Shown here: positions 32,891 through 45,079 of the stretch, in pieces
How positions within the stretch are numbered: the first letter of the stretch is position 1
Layout of the letters: the number at the start of each line of letters is the position of its first letter
Source: Piper betle
Lineage: Eukaryota > Streptophyta > Magnoliopsida > Piperales > Piperaceae
Assembly: GCA_033002965.1 (NCBI GenBank)
Contig: JAURVB010001856.1
Location: 72,501-136,500, forward strand
Length of the DNA stretch: 64,000 nt
Direction: 5' to 3'
Notes under the pieces: generated by a model
Databases searched by the model: none
The model's input: only the letters and a program-made list of their open reading frames with translations
Told to the model about the DNA's origin: nothing
Made by a program: the position numbers and the translations under genes

Positions 32891-33774
32891 CATAGGTTTT
32901 GAAAGAATGTGAATGGTGGCCTGTTTAAAGGGAAATTATAATTAAGTATATCACGGTTGTAAGTTGGCTCCTACGTAGCCTGCGATGTTGCCAACGATTG
33001 GCCTCTATTACAAGGGAAAAAAATAGGGGGTATTGTGCGTATTGTTTTGCAAAAGATTCTGACATCACCTAAACACTAATGGCTCGGAAAATGAGTTGCT
33101 ATGTACTTGGACTTAAATCTAACCACTCACAACAGGCCCAATTTCCAACTACCAGCCCTCCCCATGTCAACGAAATTCAGCTGCCAAAGTTATCCATTTC
33201 TCATCGAAATCATATCACAGGCACGTGGTAAATTACCATTGTAGGTGTCTCTCTAATGGCAAACACTAATTCTTATTAGAGACAATTACCGAAAGTACTT
33301 GAATTGACTGTTTAGCTTTGGTAGAGATGAATTTATCCTAGTCACAGGGTGACTTTGATCTTTATTCATTTAACTTTTTAAAATGAACAAGTCAAATATA
33401 AGGGAATTAACTGAACTCTATTAAATCGAGTGAATTAAAATAAAAATAAACACACAAAAGAGAATGAAAAGGGAGGACACAAATAATTTTAAATAGGTTT
33501 CTAATTATAACTTTTCTATTCTATCCCACAATAGATCACATTTCTTGATGTAATTTTTATATTTTCCAAGCATGACATTATCTTAATTTATTTTCAATTG
33601 TTGAAAGATTATGGAAGTATAAATAGGATAAATGGGCTTGGGATAGGAGTTGGTATGCGCTTGGATTTTAAACTAAACGCTCACAACAGGCCCAACTTCC
33701 AACTGCTAGCTCTCCCACGTCAACGAAATTTAGATATCAAAGTTACCCATTTCTCATCGAATTCATAATATATA
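32891..33774. other. Unassigned, with dispersed direct repeat
   Basis: No gene seen. A block with CTCACAACAGGCCCAA, then CAACTACCAG and GTCAACGAAATTCAG (33122-33220) recurs at 33668-33765 in degenerate form, about 545 bp apart. The second unit abuts the start of segmental duplication copy 2. Confidence 0.45.
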
Positions 33775-35519
33775 TTTTTTGTTGATGAGAGCTTGTACGG
33801 TTGACATATGTGGTATTTTTTATGAACAGAATGATTATTGATTTTATGTTTACTGCACAAATTTGATCTTTTATATATATTCACTTTACTGGTAATGTTT
33901 ATTTTATCGACTTACGTTCTACTCATGTCATGACATTTTAGATATTTGCGGGTTAGTTGCATGTCATTCATTTTCTCGTGCATTTATTGACCCTATTATT
34001 TGTCTTGTACGAGTGATTGGTTTACAATGTAATTTGCATGATAATGTATTTCAATTCAGCTTCTAACATAACAGAATTTGGAGTGTCAAAGTTGCCCCTG
34101 GTGTTGTCCTATCATTAATCTCCAGCCAATGGGAGGTGTTTTACGACGCCCCCGATGTGGAGATTGCCGTTCATAGAGCTAAAAGGTCCTTCCGTCCAGA
34201 CCTCCAAGTGGCCTCTCATACTGAAGTTAACATTTCTGGGTCGAGCACTTGCTGTCAGACATCGTTGCTGCTGGTGAATAAATCTGCAACTCTTAACACC
34301 GCTTGCGCTTTCTAGCTGCTCAAGTGACCGCCGACCCCATCCCGAATTCAAGAAGACGCACCAACGACCCCCCTCTAATCAATCAGATACATCCATGCCC
34401 TCGCTCTTTTCTGATAATATCCTTGCCACCATGACCGCCGGCAATCACCCCCCAACGTTCAAGTTAATCCTCAAACCCCCACCCGCAATTCTAGGTGGTT
34501 GCACGCTGCCTCTGTCGCTGGAAATAAGCAATGAAAAGCCGTGTAAGCAGGACTAAGTAGAAATATAAAATTGACCTTCTTTGCACTAGTTTAGCTTGCA
34601 TGGCGACCGAGATCAGTCACTGTCCATCTAAGTTTGGTGCACTGTCCACCACATTAAATCTGGTGCACCCGGCTTTTGACTACCGGTGCAAACGCCACCA
34701 ATTAATATTTAATCTATCTCAAATTTTCCATGACTTCTCTGTGTTCGGATTAACGTGAAATTGGATATCTTATTTAATTTTGACATTCCGAGAACAATAG
34801 CCGGTCTGACGGACGTCAGACAAATTGTTATTAATGTTTGTCAAAAATTTTATTGGACAAAACTTGTCTGATTGAGTTTTTTCCGAGTTGTCTGTTGGGC
34901 TCGACTAATATCCGTGGACAATACGAAATCAAAAACTTACACTAACGAGTACTGTGTATGAACCCCTCATCTCTCCCTCTGTTGCCATCTGTGTACCCCT
35001 CCACCGCCCTTTGCATTGCCTACATGCCCCCTTTGGTGCTGCTTGCGTACACTCTACATCGTCGCCACCTACATACCCACTCTGGCACCGCTTGCGTGCC
35101 CCCTCCACCACCGCTTGCATACCCCCTCTGCCGCTCTATGTGCCGCCTAATAAACCCCCATCACCACCATACCCCTCCGCTGCCGCTAGCATACTGCCTC
35201 CTCCGCCGTGGTCGTGCAACCCCCTACACCTTTGTTGCCGGTTTGATGATATTAACATTTTGATGTAATATTATGGTTATTCCAGTATGGTGGTTGTTAT
35301 ATGGGTTTGCTTTTAAGCAAGTTCTATATCTTATCAGGGTACAATGATTAATTTTATTAGCCAATTGACAAAGAATCTTTGCTTGGTGAAGGAAACTTGC
35401 ATCGTGGAGGGAATAGGTATTGTCAATCAATAATGTTTGTTAGTACTACTTTTGTAAATAGAATTGATTTATACTAGTTATGACATTTTATATTTATAAT
35501 TTGATGTGTTTTTTTAAAG

Positions 35520-38500
35520 ATGGATTATGCAAGTTCATTACTAAATGTTAATGAACAAAGTGAAAGTGGAAATGATTGAGAAAAATTCTATTTCTAAAAA
35601 AGGAGAATTTATGAATGTTACATTATTAAAAAAATGACAAATAACATCCGGTGTATCAGCCTATTTTGATAAAAAATATAAGAAATTAAACATATGTTAT
35701 TTGTCCTTATTGTGAAAAAAAGTTTACGGGAGATGGAAGTTATGGAATTAGTTATTTATGGAGACATGTCGAACGGAAATGCCATAATTTCAAAATGAAA
35801 AGGACAAAAAGTATGAGTGGTGATATTGTGCAAAAAATTTTAAAGATGAAAGTGAAAAAAGATGGAAACAATGAAATAAAAGTTTGGAAATTTAATCAAG
35901 GAATGAGTAGAGTAGAGTTGGCCGAGGCAATTATCTTATATGAGTATCCATTTTTAATTGTAAAACATGAAGGCTTTATACGGTGGGTTAGTAATTTGTA
36001 ACCCCAATTTTTGATGGTTTATAGGAGAATAATTACAAGAGATTGTCTTGGAATTTATGAAAAAAGATTAAAAAATGTGTTTGACATGTTGGAAAAAACT
36101 AAGAGCCAAATTAGTTTTATTAGTGATATTTGAACTTCTTCACAAAATATTGGTTATTTTATTGGTGAAAATTAAAAATTGAAAAAAAGGCGTTGAATTT
36201 TGACAAAATTAATAGTCAACATACCGGAGAATGCATAGCGAAGTGTCGTATAAGTAAAATTTGTGAGTGACAACATTATTTGTGAGCTCAAGCTTTAATT
36301 GGTGGAATGGTGTAGTAGTGAGTCATATTTAATGTCGTCAATGAGAAATGCAATGTTAGAAAAGTTTGATAAATATTAGAAAGAAACAATTATGTTATTG
36401 GTGATTGTTTTGATTTTAGATCCTAAATCAAAAATGACTTTTGTAATATACTATTTTCACACGATTTACAAAGAAGTGGGAGATGATATGGTCACAAAAG
36501 GGAAACAATATTTGTAACACCTCAAATCCGGTTCACGCTCGTAAACCGAATTGGCATGTAATAGGCCCCGATTAGGTCGGCTAACCTTAACCTAACTCAT
36601 GCGGATCTAATCTCGGTGTCTTAAGATGAAGATACAACTCGTAATGCATGGATGAATGCACAAACCCTAACATGGTACTACATGAATGACATGCAAATTA
36701 AATTGCACACCAATACAATCCCGATAAAAATCGCATAAAAATTCTGAAATACAATGGACAGAGTTTCCCTTAAAAATGCAATTAGGGGCCACCTTGTCAA
36801 TTATACATATGCAAATATACATAACCATATATCAACCAACTTCATTCATACAAAATCTAACATGTTGTAAACTCATTTTATAATTTGGGTCTCAACCCAC
36901 CATGCTTCCACTGCGCAATCTATTCACATTCCCTTTTCTTGTCATCATGTCTTAGTATTTTATCTCATCATGCCCTCATATTTTAGCATGTAATCGCATC
37001 ACATCAATATAATAACATCATAACATAATATTAACCTCTCTATCAACTAACATATGTGCAAGCGACATCAGTGCTCCTTCGTCCAAGCTAGCTCCTCCAA
37101 CTTGGAATTATTACCTACATATAGTATAAAAACACGTCAGTAACAAGTGTTACTGGTCCGAAAAATAAAATAACTATAACAAGCTGGCTATGTGAGCAAA
37201 CTCTCATATGAAAGAAAGTATCATATACCCCTCACGAACACTTTGAAGGGCACCTACTGAGGAGCCACTAGGCTACAAACCCGATAGCATCCTGAGCTGA
37301 CTGATCTGTTGCTACTGATGCCTCTCTCGGCATTTTCTTACTTTATTTTCTGGTCTCAAATCCTAAGCCCTCTCCTTACCTCCATATTTCTCTTGGCCTT
37401 GAGCATGAAGGCCGAGTAGTCTCAGACAGTCGCCTTTACTACCCTTTTGAACCACAATACCCGTAAACCTCCACGTTCTCTGGGTGTGAGGAACTCAAAC
37501 GCGGAGTCTTCAGGATCCCTTGGGAATGGAACAGTCTGTTGCACTAATCCAGAGCCTGCTTTGACTGTCACGACATCTGCCCATGGTACGTGCAGTCAGT
37601 TTCTCCATCTCTTGTCTCACTGAAAACTCGATAAAATTATATATATAGGCTTGGAAAGGGAAATAGGCCCAAAGGCAACTTGTGGTGGATCTTGTTTTCG
37701 AAATCATCCTTTAGGGATCTCATCCTCGAGTAATCCGGAAAACTGTTCGATTAAATGGCCTGAGTTAAGTGGGATCCAATAAAATGCCACTTAACCCGTC
37801 CTGCAAATAATAAATCAAATATACAATAGAAGAGAGTAAAAACAGAAATGAGTACTAAACAGACCTGGTAGAAGCTCCAAACGTGTCATCGCGCCTAGGC
37901 GGCGAGCTCCTAAATACTAACGCCCGCTAACTAAATGATGCATTAAATTCAATAAACATCAATCAACAGTCAAATAATCACAAGTATGAAAATAATTCTA
38001 ACTAATCATATTCATACTAATTTTACTATGTTTTTACATCATACTCGATTAGCATGCTCATATTTACTTTATCTCATTAGATCACTTAATATTCATTCCC
38101 TATTAATCACATCTTTTCTTCATTTATAGTCTGGCATTCATCATAACAACTACTCAATTCTAACATTCTATACCAACAATAATCATAAATTTTAAATAAT
38201 CAAATCGGAGGTAATTATACATCACGCCGTCGGCAATCGGCGACCGCTAGGGTGCCATCGCGTGCCTCAGAGCTCAAATTCAGCACTCTTCAGCATCCAA
38301 AAATTCAATCGGTTTCGACTAGATGAGCTCCGCAGAATATCCAGTGGATTCCAGCAATTTCGGTTTTTTGGCGGGTTTCGACAGTTTTCTGACAGCTTCC
38401 AGCGGTTTTTCGGTGGCAGTCGCCGACGGCGTCCACTGGCGGGAAAGTGGTCATATTGGGTTCCATTGGAACCGGCTCGGCGAGCCCGACGCATCTATGG

Positions 38501-40031
38501 TGTTGACATCAGCAACGGAGGTGGCGGCTCATCAAGAAATGCCTAAAACAGGGGCGGCAGCGATGGGGCCAGCCGGCGCTGGGCGGCGATGGCCTTCGCT
38601 CCAGTCGGGAAAGGTCATTGGGTGGTCGAGGGTGTCGAGGCAACCACTGGATGGTGGCCATGATGGTTGTCAGCTGCAAAATCAGTGACGCCAGCGCAAT
38701 GCAAGCGCAGCGCTTGGCACGATCGATCTGGCGTTGTGGAGGTCGGACGATGCCGGGGCACTCGTGGTGGCTTGGCACCACGCGCAGTGGAGGATGGCAA
38801 CGACGACTGGCAACGGGCCGGCGTCGACAGTGGCAGTGACAACGCTGCACAGGGGCGGCGTCGGGCCAAGGGTTTGGGGAAGAAAATATTGGGAGGGAAG
38901 AAAAGGGCTGGTGGCAAACTTTTAAATATTACTTGACTCATCTCTGGTTCGAGTGAAGAATAATAATTAAATCGCCGTAAATCCTTAAAAAATTCCCTAA
39001 AAATCAGGAAAAATCGCATAAAATCAAACAAACACTAAAACATCATAATGATATGCTCTGGAACTATCAACTCACCCAAATTGCCCATAACGCGTCCTAA
39101 CGCGGTAAACAACCTAAGACTAATTCTACGATTACTATATATAAAAAATAAAAAGTAACTGGTATACTCTCATATATCTAATAACTCATTCTGTTCTGCT
39201 GTGTTCATGATGTTATCATTATATACTTGGGTACACGTGACCCTCATAGTTCATACACGCGATTGGCGTCGGCTCAGTACACGTGTTCTGAAACTGACTC
39301 GGCTCAAAAATAGCAGTCGAACTGATCGGTTCTGAATCTAAAACCCTGACTCGAATTGTGGGTTTTACAATATTTAATAAACATGTATAATATTCATTTA
39401 GAGTATTGTGAAATCTAAGGCTAGATGTGTGCCAAACAAGGTCATTATTGGAATTGAAAGTTTATCAAGTATTTGTCCTATTGAAGGCCTAAGTAAGAGA
39501 TTTGAAAGAGTACTCAAGTTGATTATGGAATGTTCACCAAAGGAGCCAACACGAACTGATTTGGAGAATTATTTGGATGAGCCAACTATTCTTTTTCAGG
39601 TGGAGTTGATGAGCAATTTGATATATTATTATAGTGGAGATTGAACATAGTAAAATATCCTATTTTGAGAAAAATTGCCAAGATGTTTTAGTCATTCCTA
39701 TGTTAACTATCACCTCTGAATCGGCATTTAGTATTGGAAATAAATTGTTAGCTCAATTAGAAATAGTTTGAGCCCAAAAATACTTCAAGTTTTGATATGT
39801 ACCCAAAATTGATTGAGGAATGAATTTGAAGGTAATTCATATTTTATATATATGCATTTTCTATTTTTGATATATTTTTATCATTTGTTCTTATCTTACT
39901 ATTATATTTTTACTTGTAGAAAACAACCAAGTTCATCATCAAATTTGTTTGAAATAGTGAATATAAAAGAATGGGAAGATATTGATGATTTTGTTGATGA
40001 AGATAATATTCAAACATCTTCATGTCTATAA
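35520..40031 (+). pseudogene. hAT transposase pseudogene, copy 2 (split by solo LTR)
   Basis: Same layout as copy 1 with somewhat better reading. BED finger area: AYFDKKYKKL, CPYCEKKFTGDGS and the Cys-His-type LVIYGDMS (35650-35790, frameshifted). Open frame 35795-36001: VWKFNQGMSRVELAEAIILY, then EYPFLIVKHEGF. Next KSQISFISDI (36095-36135) and YYFHTIYKEVGDDMVTKGKQ just before the LTR insertion at 36513. After the LTR (39370 onward): SIVKSKARCVPNKVIIGIES, KLIMECSPKEPTRTDLENYL and the dimerisation domain remnants (39560-39790), GT-AG intron, last exon ending SSCL and stop at 40031. Many stops; inactive. Right hAT end at 40624. Confidence 0.85.
36513..39369 (-). mobile_element. Solo LTR, family A subtype II, with ATATT target duplication
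   Basis: Starts TGTAACACCTCAAATCCGG and ends AATTGTGGGTTTTACA. It is flanked by an exact 5-bp duplication ATATT (36508-36512 and 39370-39374). The hAT copy 1 sequence at 20868-20890 shows the uninterrupted site. No retroelement interior is present, so this is a solo LTR formed by LTR-LTR recombination. It contains a GC-rich block (38240-38900) with overlapping frames on both strands; these have no homology and I treat them as shadows. Confidence 0.9.
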
Positions 40032-41110
40032 TGAGCTTTTGAGAATGCTATACTTAGTTTATACTCTTTTAACTTTTGTAAAATATTTTTACATGTAATT
40101 AACTTTTTTTCTATTTTTTCATGTTTGAAGTATATTTAATATTCAACTACATTTTGATGTCAATGATTACTTTAAAGCTTCTAATCATTAATTATTTTTT
40201 GTTTGATTTGCAAATGTATATAAACTAAATTTTAAAAATTTAGTAAACTATAATACTATTTGAGAGCATTCTAACTATATATTAAGTTGTTTAATATGAT
40301 TATTAATATCAATGATTATTTTTAATTCCTAATTATGAAAGTCATTTTGGGAGATAATAAATATCAATTTTATGTATAAACTTAATTAATTTTATTGTAT
40401 ATTATGATTTGAAATTTTCATAAAACATACTATAGTCTCACAAATGTTGAAGACATTATGTCATTGATATAAAATATTAGACGCTCGGTTGGTCGTTCAG
40501 TCGGATAAAGAAATGTCCATATTTAGTTTATTTTTATTCGGTCAAATTCGGTCTGTTAAATTTAGTCGGACATGCTTCGAGCTTCGATTGGACTTGGAAA
40601 TTCAGATGTCCGCATCCACCCCTAACAATGGCGAAGTCCTCGTGAGCATATTATTGCATACATCAACGGGGTAACGGGACTTGAGCCAATTTATAGTCTT
40701 TCTAAGATGCTAATTCATTATGTGATTATAAATTACAATGAATGTGAAAAATAATGAACTGTGCGACTGCTCACAATTTGTGTACACGTGCTCCTATCTT
40801 TATCATATATTTACATCAACGGGGTAACGGGAGTGCATTGTCGTGAGCAGACTATACATAGATAGAATTTGATGCGTTGAGTGCGTTGTTGAGTGCATTC
40901 CATCTCTCGCGATATCTTGATCATCTTACATTGAATAAGAACAATAACCAATTTTAGCTGTCGAAAATTAATCGCAATGCGGATCTTAAAATACCCATTT
41001 GCTAGCCTTCAGTATTTTGCAAATAGGAGGAAAAAATAGAGAAAGAGATGAACATTAAAGAAATAATATGCACATAGAAAGAATAATCGGAAGAAATATA
41101 TATGGGTAAA

Positions 41111-41520
41111 CTACGGTAAGTCCTTGGAGATTCTCTCAAGATGAGGCCGCCATACGTTGACCATTCAGCTATGGCGATCCCGCCGGCCGCAACTTTTCTT
41201 CTTCGAGAGAATTCTCTTTAGCTGCCGTTCAGGGACCTCCGGCTGGTGGGGCATTTTAGTACTTGCACCACCAACCTTGCCCGCGTGGCGCACCACGCTT
41301 CTTCTCAGGCACAAACGATGCAGGAATGAGGAAGTAGATGCTACCCCTCTTGAGCTCTGACTCGGGGGTGAGAATGAGAATTTGGTGAACCACCCCTTGG
41401 CAGGTGGGCTTAGCCTTGAGGATGTTGCCGGCAAACACCGGGATGCCGAGCTCCTCAACGTGGCCGTTGAGATGGGCGATCCGGATCACATCCAAGGCTC
41501 CGCAAGGGAGTAATCAGGCC
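41111..41520 (-). pseudogene. DUF4228 (PADRE)-type gene remnant, copy 2
   Basis: Minus strand. N-terminal block MDVIRIAHLNGHVEELGIPV, then FAGNILKAKPTCQGVVHQ, ILILTPESELKRGSIYFLIP and ASFVPEKKRG. After this a 2-bp deletion relative to copy 1 (near 41289) shifts the frame, giving an early stop after GQGWWCKY. The basic tail ERQLKRILSKKKSCGRRDRHS and MVNVWRPHLERISKDLP can be read in the shifted frame down to a TAG at 41111. The HLNGHVEE, ESELKRGSIYFLIP and VWRPHLE blocks define the family. Frameshift plus the same TGA as copy 1 make it a pseudogene. Confidence 0.75.
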
Positions 41521-41594
41521 AGGCAACATGAGAGGCTATTGCCCATTCCACAAGCTCTGTAAAGGCAATGGCATGTTGCATGGCGAAAAAATTT

Positions 41595-43686
41595 ATTGGA
41601 CATCGATCGGACGGACATTGGACAAATGATTGCCGCACCCGTCAAAAATTTTGTCAGACAAAATTTGTCCGACCGACTTCAGACATCGAATTGTCTGTCA
41701 GGCCCAAACAATATCCACGGACAGTTCAAAAAAACTTTATTTTCTAAAAAAAACCCTAGTGAGTTAGGGCAAACTCTTCTGTGCCATCGCTGCCTCTGCC
41801 GTTGCCACGCTCTGCGCTGCCACAAAACCCCTCTGCTCTGCACTACCGCAAAACCCGCTTGCCCTCCGCTGCCGCCTGCGGACCGCCTCCTTTGCCTCTT
41901 GCATCTGCCGCCCTCTGCGCTGTAACGAAATCCCTCGGCTGGAGCCGTTGGAACCAGCTTTGTGAGCCTGACACATCTACGATGTTGACATGCTTGACGG
42001 AGGTGGTGGCTGGCCAAAAAATAGCTAAATAGAGGCTGTCTGTGGTGGGTGACTAGATCCGGTCGGCCTGGACAGCGATGGGCTCGGCTCTTGTCGTGGA
42101 AGGCCATGGGAGGGTCGGCAATATCAAAGCTGTGACTGGACAGCTGTGGTGACGGTCGCCAACGGCGGAATCGACGACGCGAGCATGTTGCTAGGCACAG
42201 TGATTCCAACGTCGTGGAGGCCGGGCAATGGCCGGGGCACTCAAGGCATCACGACAACGCTAAGGCAGGGCCTGGCAGCGTCAATTAGCGGTGGTGACGG
42301 CGACAGCAAGCAAAAGAGGGCAGCGCGACAAGGATTTGGACGGGGAAGAGAAAAAGGGTCGGGGGTTGATTGATGGCAATATCGTAAATAAGACTTGACT
42401 CGACTCCGTCTCGAGTCAGTAATAATAACTAATTCAAAATAAATCCTTAAAAAATCCATAAAATAAAAAAATCCTATAAAATAAAACAAACACTACAACA
42501 TTTTAATGACATGCTCTATAACTAACAACCCATCCAATTTCCCGTAACGCGTCTTAATGCGGTAAAGGGCTTAAAACTAATTCCACGATCCATTATATAT
42601 AAAAATAAAAAATAACTAACATACTCTCATATATTCTGATAATTCATTTTTTCTGTTGTGTTCATGACATTATTATTATATATTTGGATACGCATGACCC
42701 TCATGGCTCATACATGTGACTGGCATCGGCTCATTACATGTATTCTAAAACATACTCGACTCGAACCGATGGGTGAACTGATCGGTTTATAAGCATAAAA
42801 CCCTGACTCAGATCAGAGGTTTTACATTTTGTTTAAAATGTGATATATATATTTTTTAAGATGGATCATGCAATTTCATTATTAAATGTAAATGAACAAA
42901 GTGGAGGAGAAAAAGATAGCAAAAATTTTATTACTAAAGAAGGAGAATCTATGGACGCTACATTATCAAAAAATTAAAAAGTAGCATCGAGTGTATGCGC
43001 TTATTTTGATAGAAAATATTAGAAGAATGGAGCATCTCCTATTTGTTATTATTATAAAAGAAATTTGAGGGAACTAAAATTTATGAAACTAATCATTTAT
43101 AAAGGCATATTAAAGGGAAATATGCTAATTTTAAAATAAAGAGGATATAAAACATGAGTAATTAACTTCTTTGTATTTTCTGCAATTAGGTGAGCTAAAT
43201 GAAGAATCAATTATTAGAATATTTTATCTGTGAAGTATATGTAATATTGGACTATATTTTGATGTAAATGATTATTTTAAAGTTTCTATATATTGATTAT
43301 CTTTTGTTTGAGTTTAAAAATTAAGAGTAGGTTAACCAAATTGTAAGTGGTTTGATATGATTATTAATGTGAATGTATAGTTCTAAATTCCTAAATATAA
43401 GAGCGGCTTTATCTTTTTTATATGTATGTCATTTTTGGATATTTAAGATATTAAATATCAATTTTATGAATAAACTTAATTAATTTTACTATATATTATA
43501 TTTTAAAATTTTTATAAACTATAATATTAGTCTTATAAATGTTAAAGACATTATATTATTGATATAAAATATAGGACACTCAGTCAGTCGTTCGGTCGGA
43601 TAGAAAAATATCTATGTTTGGTTTATTTTAATTAGGATGAATTCGGTTAGTTAAAGGACAAATTCGAATGTCCGCGTCCACCCCTG
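41595..43686 (+). pseudogene. hAT element copy 3, internally deleted
   Basis: The left part (41595-41760) matches 19150-19300: GGACGGACATTGGACAA, then TCAAAAATTTTGTCAGACAA and GTCTGTCAGGCCCAAACAA. A transposase start similar to the other copies is at 42861 (MDHAISLLNVNEQSG), followed by a degenerate BED region to about 43160. The middle and dimerisation domains are absent. Right end CAGGGGTGGACGCGGACAT on the minus strand ends at 43686. A truncated family A LTR lies inside (41921-42826). Confidence 0.65.
41921..42826 (-). mobile_element. Truncated family A LTR, subtype II
   Basis: From CGTTGGAACCAGCTTTGTGA (aligned with 38463) to GATCAGAGGTTTTACA at 42826, matching the GC-rich block and distal end of the solo LTR at 36513-39369. 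TGTAACGAAATCCC at 41921 may be the LTR start with most of the body deleted. No matching 5-bp flanks (TGCGC and TTTTG). Frames at 41679-42373 fall in this GC-rich block and in the C-rich repeat to its left; no homology. Confidence 0.65.
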
Positions 43687-44873
43687 ATTGCTTAAAAAAG
43701 GACTTGGGACATGGAAGAGGACAATCGGGTTAAGTACAAATGTTAGGAAGTGACAATTTTATCCCCATTTATTGAAGTTAACCCCGATTGTCAGTTCATT
43801 AGGGTGGAGTACATACCATACACAGTTTTAACGGGTACTAATAATCTGTTGGTAAAGCTTATTGTATCCGAACAAGGAATCTTCAACCAAAGACCAACCT
43901 AATTATGATTGTTTATTATCCGGCTCTGATTTTGATAATTACATACTTCAAATTGTGATTGAATGGTTATATGCAAAAAGTACGTACTCAAATTTACATT
44001 TACAGTTGTCTAATATTCTTCAAATCAAGAAGAAAGCTATGGTAGATAGAGGCCAAAAATGTTAAAGAAAGAAATTATTGGAAAGCCTTTAATTTCTATA
44101 TGAGTAACTACTCGCTGTAAGTTCTAATAACTAACTGGTAACTGTAGAACCTGAAAGTTGTAATGAGGGGTAATTTCCTCAGTTGATTGGGTCTTACAGT
44201 CAATTTAGCTGTAAGACATAATTATGAGACCTTATAACTGCTATTACTCTTTTTATATATGCAACAATTTACAAATAAAGGGAGACAATATATTATTTAC
44301 ACACTGGTTGGTTAGCATAAAATAAATGAAAAACCTTGAAATTTATATGTGGTGATTCATGACAAAATCAATGGTCTTTTGATAAAAAATTATTAAATTT
44401 TACAGTATATTATGATAGGTGCAAGTAAGACCGTGAGAAAGCATCGCAACTGCCCCCTTTGAGATTTTATCTCCATCATTTCTTATAAAAAATATAAATA
44501 AAAGGAAGAAGTTTTTTATGATGAGAATTTACATCTAATATCTACATTTGTAAATTAAAAGTAGAAAATTTAATGAACTTTGCATCTTTTTCATGCCACT
44601 TTAAAGATGGTGAATTAGCGTGTTATCCTCACGGGAGGGTTGGGCATGTGCTTTGTCGGTATTGCCTATTGGAAACACTTTACAAAATAAATAGTAGCCG
44701 AAGCAGGAGGGAAGGGGCTTTAATAGATGTTTAAAATTTTTGGGAGCGCTTGATATAAATGAAAAAAATTGCCATTGGGGGGTGTGGAGGGGATGGGGAA
44801 AAGTGTGTGAGCCTCTCGATTGAAATCCAAGTGGCCCATACTAAAAAAATGCTGCAAGTGCAGTTGTAATTCC

Positions 44874-44909
<36 letters not shown>

Positions 44910-45079
44910 GTACATACATACATATACACACATATATATACATACATACATACATATATATATATATATTTGTGTGTGTGTTGATGTTAAGTGAACGGTT
45001 TATTTAAAATTAGTTATAGAGTAGTCACATCATTTTAATTAAGATAAAAATATATATAAAGTGAATATAAATATCACAT
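43687..45079. other. Unassigned, with long TA/CA/CATA microsatellite
   Basis: No gene seen. A compound microsatellite, (TA)n (CA)n (CATA)n (TA)n (GT)n, covers about 44872-44981. The frame at 43862-44065 has no family signature; frames at 44720-44955 are reads of the microsatellite. Confidence 0.5.

Larger units (their letters stand above)
33775..41420. repeat. Segmental duplication, copy 2
   Basis: Collinear with 17990-24600, same orientation, about 16 kb away. Differences: deletion of about 145 bp near 34190, insertion of the 2857-bp solo LTR at 36513, and loss of most of the 1.7 kb between the hAT end and the DUF4228 remnant (only 40650-40905 remains). Copy 2 keeps the N-terminal part of DUF4228 that copy 1 lacks. 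Confidence 0.8.

Noticed and set aside
38262..39031. Overlapping GC-rich frames of 94-138 codons on both strands
   Set aside because: They lie in the GC-rich block of a solo LTR, overlap on both strands and match no family.
44872..44981. Promoter or origin in the TA/CA-rich tract
   Set aside because: It is a compound microsatellite; nothing else supports a regulatory role.
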